A DNA stretch of 8,216 nt. Origin: DUPQ01 sp041678685. GTDB lineage: Bacteria; Bacillota; Clostridia; DUPQ01. The stretch covers positions 1 through 8,216 of the forward strand of contig JBAYNV010000098.1 in assembly GCA_041678685.1 (NCBI GenBank), read 5' to 3'. Position numbers and translations under genes: made by a program. Below the pieces are notes generated by a model that saw only the letters and a list, made by a program, of their open reading frames with translations, ran no database searches and was not told the origin of the DNA. Below, one piece after another: positions 1 to 6,280 of this stretch (positions are counted from its first letter, which is position 1; each line of letters starts with the position of its first letter).

Positions 1-1440
1 GATATTGGTCTCATAGGCCTTGCAGTCATGGGTGAAAACCTGGTCTTGAATATGGAAAGCAAGGGATTCCGTGTTGCTGTATTCAACAGAACCACAGAAA
101 AAGTGGAAAAGTTCATTCAGACAAGGGCACAAAATAAAAATGTTATAGGATGCATGTCCATAAAGGAATTGGCAGACAGCCTTCGCAAGCCAAGAAAAGT
201 CATGATGATGATAAAAGCGGGATCTGCAGTGGATGAGATGATAGATCAGCTGATCCCTGTGCTGGAAAAAGGCGACATCATAATAGACGGAGGCAACTCG
301 AACTATAACGATACGATAGAAAGAACAAAGAAAGTCGAAGCCGCAGGGCTTCTGTATGTGGGTACAGGCGTGAGCGGCGGCGAAGAAGGAGCTCTGACCG
401 GTCCGTCCCTTATGCCCGGAGGATCAGATGATGCATGGCCGCATATAAAGAGGATATTCCAAGCTATCAGTGCAAAGGTCGAAGACGGAACGCCCTGCTG
501 TGACTGGGTCGGTGAAAATGGCGCCGGGCATTTCGTCAAGATGGTGCATAACGGGATAGAATACGGTGATATGGCCCTCATATGCGAGGCATATCAGACG
601 ATGAAGGTGCTTCTTGGGCTGGATACAGATGAAATGCAGAAGGTATTCCAGGAATGGAACAAAGGTGATCTGGATTCATACCTTATAGAGATAACAAGCA
701 ATATTTTAGGCGTCAAGGAAGCTAACGGTGAGCCGCTGGTTGAAAAAATACTTGATACTGCAGGCCAGAAGGGTACAGGCAAATGGACGGCGATATCCGC
801 CTTGAATGAAGGCATCCCGCTCACGCTTATCGGTGAAGCGGTATTTGCCAGATGCCTGTCTGCGATGAAGGATGAAAGAGTCACCGCAAGCAGGATACTT
901 ACCGGACCTGAAGCCGTTTTTACAGGAAATAAAGCAGAATTCACAGAGGATATACGCAAAGCGCTTTATCTGTCAAAGATAGTGTCGTATGCACAGGGTT
1001 ACCAGCTCATGAGGGCAGCGGCCGGTTCATACGGATGGAATCTGAATTACGGAGGCATAGCTCTGATGTGGAGAGGCGGCTGTATTATACGTTCGGCATT
1101 TCTGGGTAAAATAAAGGAAGCTTACGTCCATGATCCAAAAATTTACAATCTGCTTCTTGATCCTTTCTTTAAAGCAAAAGCTGATGAATGCCAGATGAGC
1201 TTACGAAAAGTTGTCGCTGCATGCGTGCTTAACGGCATATCCGTTCCGGTCATGTCTGCGGCGCTGTCATACTATGACGGATACAGAAGCGAGAGGCTTT
1301 CGGCAAATCTTCTTCAGGCGCAGAGGGATTATTTCGGAGCGCATACATATGAAAGAACAGACGATGAAAGAGGAATATTTTATCATACCAACTGGACAGG
1401 AAAAGGCGGAGAGACTTCCGCATCGACATATAACGCATAA
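1..1440 (+). CDS. gnd: 6-phosphogluconate dehydrogenase, decarboxylating (5'-partial)
   Basis: This cytosolic enzyme oxidatively decarboxylates 6-phosphogluconate to ribulose 5-phosphate plus CO2 in the oxidative pentose phosphate pathway. The reading frame is open from base 1, and the visible protein starts inside the N-terminal Rossmann motif (IGLIGLAVMGENL, codons 2-14), so only a few N-terminal residues are missing; the ATG at 28 is internal. There are 479 visible codons, close to the usual 465-485. The motif NRT at codons 29-31 carries the Arg that in the family contacts the NADP 2'-phosphate, so NADP is the expected cofactor. Catalytic Lys180 and Glu187 lie in GHFVKMVHNGIEYGD with the family's seven-residue spacing. 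Substrate-binding Arg442 and His448 from the partner subunit lie in QRDYFGAHTYERTD. The C-terminal all-helical domain ends in the usual FYHTNWTG segment. The next gene starts 20 nt downstream, consistent with one operon. Its neighbours, not its own sequence, suggest a role in aldonate catabolism. Confidence 0.97.
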   Translation, partial: DIGLIGLAVMGENLVLNMESKGFRVAVFNRTTEKVEKFIQTRAQNKNVIGCMSIKELADSLRKPRKVMMMIKAGSAVDEMIDQLIPVLEKGDIIIDGGNSNYNDTIERTKKVEAAGLLYVGTGVSGGEEGALTGPSLMPGGSDDAWPHIKRIFQAISAKVEDGTPCCDWVGENGAGHFVKMVHNGIEYGDMALICEAYQTMKVLLGLDTDEMQKVFQEWNKGDLDSYLIEITSNILGVKEANGEPLVEKILDTAGQKGTGKWTAISALNEGIPLTLIGEAVFARCLSAMKDERVTASRILTGPEAVFTGNKAEFTEDIRKALYLSKIVSYAQGYQLMRAAAGSYGWNLNYGGIALMWRGGCIIRSAFLGKIKEAYVHDPKIYNLLLDPFFKAKADECQMSLRKVVAACVLNGISVPVMSAALSYYDGYRSERLSANLLQAQRDYFGAHTYERTDDERGIFYHTNWTGKGGETSASTYNA

Positions 1441-1460
1441 TTATTCAGGGAGGAGAATAA

Positions 1461-2312
1461 ATGAAATTACCATTTAAGATAAGTCTTAAGAACAAGGTCA
1501 TAGTCATTACGGGAGCAGGCGGAGTGCTTTGCTCGATGTTTGCGGAGGCATTTGCCGCTTCCAAGGGTAAAGTAGCGCTACTGGATCTGAATTATGATGC
1601 AGCAAAGAGGGCTGCCGATGCCATCTGCGAAAAAGGGGGAATAGCTATTCCCGTAAAGGCAAATGTTCTTGAAAAGGAAAGCCTTATGACTGCAAAAGCC
1701 GAAGTGAATGAAAAACTAGGCACATGCGACATACTCATAAACGGAGCAGGCGGTAATAATCCCAAAGCTACTACGACGAAGGAATACTTTCAGGCGGATG
1801 ATCTTGCTGCAGAAGGGCTTACAACATTCTTTAATCTGGATCCAAAAGGGGTGGAATTCGTATTCAACCTCAATTTCCTTGGGACTCTTCTTCCCACTCA
1901 GGTATTCGCACCTGACATGATAGGCAAAAAAGGCTGCACGATAGTAAATATATCTTCAATGAACGCATTCACGCCTCTGACCAAGATACCGGCATACAGC
2001 GGAGCGAAAGCAGCGGTATCCAACTTTACAAAGTGGCTTGCCGTCCATTTTTCAAAAGTAGGCATAAGAGTGAATGCTATAGCGCCGGGATTCTTTGTTA
2101 CCAACCAGAATGCCGCGATGCTTCTTAACCCTGACGGTTCGTACACAGACAGAAGCGCCAAGATAATAGCCGCTACACCGATGGGACGTTTCGGGGAAGC
2201 GGATGAGCTTATTGGTGCGATGCTGTTTCTTGTAGACGAAGGATCATCAAGCTTTGTTAACGGGATAGTGCTTCCTATAGACGGAGGATTTTCCGCATAC
2301 AGCGGAGTGTGA
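1461..2312 (+). CDS. uxuB: SDR-family D-mannonate oxidoreductase / fructuronate reductase
   Basis: This is a classical short-chain dehydrogenase of 283 aa, predicted to interconvert D-fructuronate and D-mannonate with a nicotinamide cofactor in hexuronate catabolism. A Gly-rich nucleotide motif (TGAGGVLC, residues 17-24) opens the Rossmann fold. Asp42 at the end of strand beta-2 suggests NAD(H) preference. NGAGG (94-98) is the structural NAG-type motif. Catalytic residues are Asn138, Ser166, Tyr179 and Lys183 (YSGAK). C-terminal PGFFVTNQN and the GIVLPIDGGFSAYSG end are typical. The stretch after NGAGG (about residues 98-135) is longer than in generic SDRs and resembles the Bacillus YjmF/UxuB SDR type; this is the basis for the substrate call. 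The motif reads GVLC where many SDRs have GIG. A good Shine-Dalgarno site (GGAGG, 1449-1453) lies 7 nt before the ATG. Its stop is one base from the next start, so the two are probably translationally linked. A related polyol or gluconate 5-dehydrogenase is the main alternative. Confidence 0.8.
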   Translation: MKLPFKISLKNKVIVITGAGGVLCSMFAEAFAASKGKVALLDLNYDAAKRAADAICEKGGIAIPVKANVLEKESLMTAKAEVNEKLGTCDILINGAGGNNPKATTTKEYFQADDLAAEGLTTFFNLDPKGVEFVFNLNFLGTLLPTQVFAPDMIGKKGCTIVNISSMNAFTPLTKIPAYSGAKAAVSNFTKWLAVHFSKVGIRVNAIAPGFFVTNQNAAMLLNPDGSYTDRSAKIIAATPMGRFGEADELIGAMLFLVDEGSSSFVNGIVLPIDGGFSAYSGV

Positions 2313-2313
2313 C

Positions 2314-3594
2314 ATGAAAACGCTTGTAAAAAGGGAAACAAACGGTCCGGTCAGCGATAAAGAACTTTATGATTTCATCAGACATGTGGTAGCAGAATAT
2401 TCCAAAGGCAGGAACGTGAAAAAAGTATTGATCATCCCTCCTGATTTCACCAGGTTCTATTCAATGGCGGGAAAAATAACATCCATGCTGTATGACCAGA
2501 TGAACGGATCATGTATAGTAGACATACTGCCGGCTCTTGGCACTCACATGCCTATGACCGATAAAGAGATAGACGATATGTTCCCATCAGTACCTCATGA
2601 CAGATTCATAGTGCACAACTGGAAGACCGATGTGATGAAGATAGGCGAAGTACCGGGTGAATATATAAAGGAAGTTTCTTCAGGCCTTGTCGATGAAAAA
2701 ATAGATGTCGAAGTCAACAGACTCCTTATGGATCCTTCATATGACCTCATCATCTCTGTCGGCCAGGTGGTGCCTCATGAAGTCGTGGGCATGGCAAATT
2801 ACAGTAAAAACATCTTTGTCGGTATAGGCGGCAGCGCTATGATAAATAAGTCCCATATGCTCGGAGCATTCTACGGAATGGAAAGGCTCATGGGAAGGGA
2901 TCACAGTCCCGTCAGAAAAGTATTCGATTATGCGCAAGGTAAGTATCTTAAGGATCTGCCCCTGATGTTCATATTTACTGTTACGACCCAGAACTGCTCA
3001 ACAGCAGATATACACGGAGTATATGCGGGAGATACCCGGGAGCCCTTTGAACTGGCTTTAACTGAAAGCCAGCAGAGGAACTTCACTTTTCTTGATGATG
3101 AACCGAAAAAAATAGTGGTTTACCTTGACGAAAGGGAATTCAAATCGACATGGGTAGGAAATAAAGCCATTTACAGGACAAGGATGGCGATAGCTGACAA
3201 AGGAGAGCTCATAATACTTGCTCCGGGAGTCAGGAAATTCGGTGAAGACAGCGAGAATGACAGGCTGATCAGAAAGTACGGATATATAGGAAGAGAGAAC
3301 ATACTGGCAAAAGTCGCAAAGAACGATGACCTAAAGAACAATATGTCAGTTACCGCTCATATAATACATGGTTCAAGTGACGGAAGATTCAGTATCAGTT
3401 ATGCGGTAAGGCACCTTACCCGCGAGGAAGTCGAAAAGGTCGGTTTCAAGTATCTGGATTATGATGAGACAGTGAAAAAATATGATCCTTCCAGACTTAA
3501 GGAAGGATACAATACGGTTGGTAAAGAAAAGATCTACTATATCTCCAATCCCGCTCTCGGCCTTTGGTCATCAAGGAGCAAATTCTTTAAATAA
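2314..3594 (+). CDS. LarA-family nickel-pincer racemase/epimerase, candidate D-gluconate 2-epimerase
   Basis: This 426-aa protein belongs to the LarA (DUF2088) superfamily, whose members use the nickel-pincer nucleotide cofactor to racemise or epimerise alpha-hydroxy acids by hydride transfer at C2. Visible landmarks are PPDFTR (42-47, Arg47), GTHMPMTDKE (76-85, His78), PHEVVG with His155, Lys165 and His181. The intervals 155/165/181 match the 174/184/200 spacing of lactate racemase, where the Lys anchors the cofactor and the two His act as catalytic acid/base, so an active enzyme is expected. The C-terminal domain includes KSTW (277-280) and GELIILAPGVRKFGE (297-311). It starts one base after the mannonate oxidoreductase gene, with GGAG at 2304-2307 as ribosome site. 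Mannonate and gluconate are C2 epimers, and Gnd lies in the same run, so gluconate 2-epimerase is inferred. Lactate racemase fits the context less well. The cofactor-making larB, larC and larE genes are not in the window. Family is confident; substrate is inference. Confidence 0.85.
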   Translation: MKTLVKRETNGPVSDKELYDFIRHVVAEYSKGRNVKKVLIIPPDFTRFYSMAGKITSMLYDQMNGSCIVDILPALGTHMPMTDKEIDDMFPSVPHDRFIVHNWKTDVMKIGEVPGEYIKEVSSGLVDEKIDVEVNRLLMDPSYDLIISVGQVVPHEVVGMANYSKNIFVGIGGSAMINKSHMLGAFYGMERLMGRDHSPVRKVFDYAQGKYLKDLPLMFIFTVTTQNCSTADIHGVYAGDTREPFELALTESQQRNFTFLDDEPKKIVVYLDEREFKSTWVGNKAIYRTRMAIADKGELIILAPGVRKFGEDSENDRLIRKYGYIGRENILAKVAKNDDLKNNMSVTAHIIHGSSDGRFSISYAVRHLTREEVEKVGFKYLDYDETVKKYDPSRLKEGYNTVGKEKIYYISNPALGLWSSRSKFFK

Positions 3595-3618
3595 CAGAAA
3601 TTGTGAATAAGATATCGG

Positions 3619-3650
3619 AAGGGATATGCAAAGGCATATCCCTTTTTCTT
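3619..3650 (+). terminator. Rho-independent terminator of the gnd-uxuB-LarA unit
   Basis: A perfect 11-bp stem (3619-3629 pairing with 3634-3644; core GGGATATGC/GCATATCCC) closes a 4-nt AAAG loop. It is followed by the run TTTTTCTT. It begins 25 nt after the stop codon of the LarA-family gene. It should end transcription of the upstream unit and insulate the pot operon. Confidence 0.93.
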
Positions 3651-3655
3651 CCCGT

Positions 3656-3717
3656 GAAATATGCATCGGATCCTCTGTACGGTGAATGAATATAATTGCA
3701 GAAATGATGCATATTTC
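3656..3717. repeat. 12-bp perfect inverted repeat with 38-nt spacer, upstream of the pot promoter
   Basis: GAAATATGCATC at 3656-3667 is the exact reverse complement of GATGCATATTTC at 3706-3717. Each arm holds the palindrome ATGCAT (3661-3666 and 3707-3712). The right arm ends two bases before the -35 hexamer. A second, overlapping dyad, CAGAAAT (3699-3705) and ATTTCTG (3713-3719), shares the right arm. No T-run follows, so it is not a terminator. A paired regulator-binding site is a reasonable reading, but the bound protein is unknown. Confidence 0.6.
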
Positions 3718-3719
3718 TG

Positions 3720-3747
3720 TTGACAGCATATCAAAAAACTCTATAAT
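3720..3747 (+). promoter_or_regulatory. Consensus vegetative-sigma promoter of the regulator-potABCD operon
   Basis: The -35 hexamer TTGACA (3720-3725) and -10 hexamer TATAAT (3742-3747) are both exact consensus, with a 16-nt spacer that includes an A-run. Transcription should begin around 3754-3756, giving a leader of about 55 nt before the regulator start codon. A perfect-consensus promoter would be strong unless repressed, which fits repression by the first gene of the operon. Confidence 0.88.
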
Positions 3748-3760
3748 ACATATTATATGT
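3748..3760. promoter_or_regulatory. Candidate operator: 13-bp palindrome at the pot transcription start
   Basis: ACATAT-T-ATATGT is a perfect dyad around a single central base. It abuts the -10 hexamer and covers the expected start of transcription, where a bound repressor would block initiation. It is followed by two related 13-mers, 3762-3774 and 3784-3796 (TAGTAA start, TTAA end, 10 of 13 identical), set 22 bp apart, about two helical turns. The region is very AT-rich, so some symmetry is expected by chance. Assignment to the XRE regulator is inference. Confidence 0.4.
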
Positions 3761-3807
3761 TTAGTAATACTTAACATCAGGTATAGTAAATATTAAGAAG
3801 CGGGGAA

Positions 3808-4359
3808 ATGATGGGCAGTGTGGATATCGGAGAAAAAATCAAGCAGCTGAGGCTTTTGAACTCCCTGACGCAGCAGGAACTTGCTGACAGGAGCGAACTG
3901 TCAAAGGGATATATCTCACAGCTTGAAAGAAATATAATAATGCCGACCATAGCTACACTGCAGGATGTCCTTACCGGTCTTGGGACCAACCTGGCTGAAT
4001 TCTTTTCAGGTTCATATGCTTCCCAGATAGTGTTCAAAAAGAAGGACATGGTTACAAAGAAGGATGATGATATGGGACACAGTATATTGTGGATGGTCCC
4101 GGACTGTCAGAAGAACTCCATGGAACCTATAATGATGACTCTGGAGCCCGGAGGAGAGAGCTGTTACGACGATTCTCACCAGGGCGAGGAATTCGGATAT
4201 GTGCTTGAAGGAAGCATACGGCTGGAACTGAATGACAAAAAGTATACCGTGGCTAAAGGGCAGTCCTTCTATTACAAGGCTGATGTCAGACATGTGATAC
4301 GGAATACATCAGGTAAAAAAGCGGTTTTGCTTTGGGTGTCTTCACCGCCAAGCTTTTAA
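3808..4359 (+). CDS. XRE-family HTH / cupin transcriptional regulator (PuuR-type), probable polyamine-operon regulator
   Basis: This 183-aa protein has two domains. An N-terminal XRE/Cro helix-turn-helix spans about residues 8-66, with TQQELADRSELSKGYISQLER (21-41) forming the two HTH helices. A C-terminal cupin sensor domain spans about 105-180, with HQGEEFGYVLEGSI (124-137) and RHVIRN (161-166). Possible metal or ligand residues are His124, Glu128 and His162; the second His of the classical HxH is Gly126, as in many of these regulators. The architecture matches PuuR-like proteins that respond to polyamines or other small ligands. It is the first gene of the potABCD run, 20 nt before potA, behind a consensus promoter with a palindrome at the start site. 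Autorepression relieved or imposed by polyamine is therefore likely, but inferred. The start is uncertain: ATG at 3808 or 3811. GGGGA at 3802-3806 is too close to 3808, so 3811 may be the real start, removing one residue. Confidence 0.9.
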   Translation: MMGSVDIGEKIKQLRLLNSLTQQELADRSELSKGYISQLERNIIMPTIATLQDVLTGLGTNLAEFFSGSYASQIVFKKKDMVTKKDDDMGHSILWMVPDCQKNSMEPIMMTLEPGGESCYDDSHQGEEFGYVLEGSIRLELNDKKYTVAKGQSFYYKADVRHVIRNTSGKKAVLLWVSSPPSF

Positions 4360-4370
4360 TAATATATTTA

Positions 4371-4382
4371 GGAGATGAAATG
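4371..4382 (+). promoter_or_regulatory. Ribosome binding site that sets the potA start
   Basis: GGAG (4371-4374) lies 5 nt before the ATG at 4380 and follows the regulator stop. It marks 4380 as the potA start. An in-frame ATG at 4332 lies inside the regulator coding sequence, has no such site, and would add 16 residues unlike any PotA N-terminus. Confidence 0.85.
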
Positions 4383-5456
4383 AGCAAAAAGATCATAGAG
4401 TTAAAGAGCATTTACAAGAAATACGGAGATATAATAGCTATTGACGGCGTATCACTGTATATAAAGGAAGGCGAATTCCTTACATTGCTTGGACCGTCCG
4501 GCTGTGGGAAGACCACTACGCTTAGGATCATAGGCGGATTTGAACAGCCGGATACGGGAGATGTATTCTTCGACGGGATAAGGATCAATGATGTTCCTGC
4601 CTATAAAAGAGCGCTTAATACGGTTTTTCAGAAATATGCATTATTCACGCATATGAACGTAGGTGAAAATATAGCATTCGGCCCCACGATCAGAAAAGAA
4701 GATCCTGCAAAAATACAGCAGGAAGTAAAACAGTATCTGAAGGTCGTCAATATGGAAGGGTTCGAGGACAGGGACGTCTCAACACTCAGCGGAGGCCAGC
4801 AGCAGCGTGTTGCCATAGCCCGCGCCCTGATCAACAAACCCAAGGTTCTTCTTCTGGATGAACCTTTAGGGGCACTGGATCTTAAGCTGAGAAAAGACAT
4901 GCAGGACGAACTTAAAACGATGCATAAGGAATTGGGCATCACATTCGTGTATGTGACGCATGATCAGGAAGAAGCCCTGACTCTTTCCGATACCGTCGTT
5001 GTAATGAATAAAGGCAAGATACTGCAGATCGGCACGCCTGTGGATATATACAACGAACCTAAGAATGCTTTTGTAGCATATTTCATAGGAGAGAGCAATA
5101 TAATAAAGAGCACGATGGTAAGGGACTGCCTTGTCCGCATAGACGGCGTGGATTTCGAATGTGTTGACACAGGTTTTGGGAATGATGTACCGGTCGACGT
5201 AGTAGTGCGCCCGGAGGACATAGTACTTGTATCGCCTGATAAGGCAAAACTTAAAGGTAAAGTCACGCTTGTTACGTTCAAAGGCGTTCATTATGAGATA
5301 TGGGTGGAAGGTCCTTCCTTCGAATGGAAAGTCCATTCCACAGTACCGCAGATGATAGGCGATGAATTGGGCATAACAGTAGATCCGTATAATATCCATG
5401 TGATGCACAAGGATCCTGCACAGATGAATCCTTATGAGGTAAATGCGAAATTATGA
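4380..5456 (+). CDS. potA: Spermidine/putrescine ABC transporter ATP-binding protein
   Basis: PotA is the cytoplasmic ATPase that powers polyamine import through PotB and PotC. The 358-aa protein has all ABC motifs in order: Walker A GPSGCGKT (38-45), Q-loop Gln84 in TVFQKYALF, signature LSGGQ (136-140), Walker B VLLLDEP with Asp160 and Glu161, D-loop ALD (165-167), and H-loop His194 in YVTHDQEEA. The segment IGTPVDIYNEPKNAFVAYFIGESN (217-240) is characteristic of the PotA/CysA/MalK group. It leads into a C-terminal TOBE-type regulatory domain (about 265-345, including VVVRPED). No catalytic residue is missing. The length is near that of other Gram-positive PotA proteins and a little shorter than E. 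coli PotA. The stop codon overlaps the potB start (ATGA). The polyamine rather than iron or sugar assignment rests on the full potABCD set, especially PotD. Confidence 0.95.
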   Translation: MSKKIIELKSIYKKYGDIIAIDGVSLYIKEGEFLTLLGPSGCGKTTTLRIIGGFEQPDTGDVFFDGIRINDVPAYKRALNTVFQKYALFTHMNVGENIAFGPTIRKEDPAKIQQEVKQYLKVVNMEGFEDRDVSTLSGGQQQRVAIARALINKPKVLLLDEPLGALDLKLRKDMQDELKTMHKELGITFVYVTHDQEEALTLSDTVVVMNKGKILQIGTPVDIYNEPKNAFVAYFIGESNIIKSTMVRDCLVRIDGVDFECVDTGFGNDVPVDVVVRPEDIVLVSPDKAKLKGKVTLVTFKGVHYEIWVEGPSFEWKVHSTVPQMIGDELGITVDPYNIHVMHKDPAQMNPYEVNAKL

Positions 5457-6280
5457 GCAAAAGAAGATTTGCATTTCCATATTATATATGGATGATCATA
5501 TTTATTATCGTACCACTCCTGCTGATCATATATTATACGTTTACAGATGATTCAAGCGGTACGGTAAAACTGACTTTTAATAACATTAAAGCGATTTTCG
5601 ATCCTCTTTACCTCAAGGTGATATGGCGTTCTGTATACATGTCACTGATCGCGACAGTAGTCTGCCTGGTACTAGGATATCCCGCCGCCATGATATTATC
5701 GAACAGGGACTTTTCGAGGAAATCGACCATGCTCATACTGATAGTCCTTCCTATGTGGATGAACTTTCTTCTGCGTACGTATTCATGGCTTTCCTTACTA
5801 GAAAATGAAGGCCTCATAAACCAGTTCCTCGGGTGGCTGGGGCTTCCTCAGGCCAACCTTATGTACAATAATTTTGCAGTCATACTGGGTATGGTATATA
5901 ACTTCCTTCCGTTCATGATACTGCCTGTATATTCCGTGCTTGTAAAGATAGATAAAAATGTCGTTGAAGCCGCAAAGGATCTCGGAGGTAATAATCTGGT
6001 CGTATTTCGAAGGATCATACTGCCGTTAAGTACACCGGGCATCATTTCAGGCATAACGATGACATTCATGCCTGCGCTTTCCACTTTCGTTATTTCACGT
6101 CTTTTAAGCGGAGGCAAGATATCGCTTATAGGGAATATCATTGAACAGCAGTTCACTGTGACAGGTAACTGGGGCTTCGGGTCCGCGTTATCGCTGTTCC
6201 TTATGATCCTCATATTCGTGTCCATGATATTCATCAATAAATACGGTGATGAGTCGGTCGGGGGAGGAGGATTATTATGA
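5453..6280 (+). CDS. potB: Spermidine/putrescine ABC transporter permease PotB
   Basis: This 275-aa inner-membrane permease forms the channel with PotC. About six hydrophobic segments are visible: roughly 10-30, 58-82, 92-114, 140-163, 192-214 and 244-262. The cytoplasmic EAA loop that docks to PotA is EAAKDLGGNNLVVFRRIILP (172-191). Phrases such as PMWMNFLLRTYSWL (100-113) and NFLPFMILPVYSVL (150-163) are typical of PotB. Its ATG overlaps the potA TGA by four bases. The nearest Shine-Dalgarno-like GAGGT (5436-5440) is 12 nt upstream, longer than ideal, so translation probably depends on coupling to potA. The C-terminal Gly run (GGGG, 270-273) is encoded by the same purine-rich DNA that serves as the potC ribosome site, so it probably reflects that constraint. 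Confidence 0.94.
   Translation: MSKRRFAFPYYIWMIIFIIVPLLLIIYYTFTDDSSGTVKLTFNNIKAIFDPLYLKVIWRSVYMSLIATVVCLVLGYPAAMILSNRDFSRKSTMLILIVLPMWMNFLLRTYSWLSLLENEGLINQFLGWLGLPQANLMYNNFAVILGMVYNFLPFMILPVYSVLVKIDKNVVEAAKDLGGNNLVVFRRIILPLSTPGIISGITMTFMPALSTFVISRLLSGGKISLIGNIIEQQFTVTGNWGFGSALSLFLMILIFVSMIFINKYGDESVGGGGLL

Noticed and set aside
1211..1477. Plus-strand open frame overlapping the end of gnd and start of uxuB
   Set aside because: It is a shifted frame of the conserved 6PGDH C-terminus with no family resemblance.
2314..3594. Annotation as lactate racemase
   Set aside because: The family is right, but lactate genes are absent and the neighbours handle six-carbon aldonates; an aldonate substrate fits better, though it is unproven.
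3691..3696. Second TATAAT as an upstream pot promoter
   Set aside because: No -35 hexamer lies at a workable distance and the TG before it is one base off the extended -10 position; the exact promoter at 3720-3747 is far better.
3656..3719. Inverted repeats as a second terminator or a polyamine riboswitch
   Set aside because: There is no T-run after the dyads, and they lie upstream of the predicted transcription start, so the pot mRNA would not contain them.
3571..3777. Minus-strand open frames across the intergenic region
   Set aside because: They run through the terminator, repeats and promoter, show no recognisable domain or ribosome site, and are explained by AT-rich noncoding DNA.
4332..4379. 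In-frame upstream ATG that would lengthen PotA by 16 residues
   Set aside because: It lies inside the regulator coding sequence without a ribosome site; the extra residues do not resemble PotA, and GGAG before 4380 gives a normal start.
5164..5169. TTGACA inside potA as an internal promoter
   Set aside because: No acceptable -10 hexamer follows at 15-19 nt.
4866..5408. Long minus-strand open frame of 180 codons inside potA
   Set aside because: It is antisense to well-conserved ABC and TOBE coding sequence, rich in His/Tyr/Ile/Cys in an unnatural pattern, and has no ribosome site.
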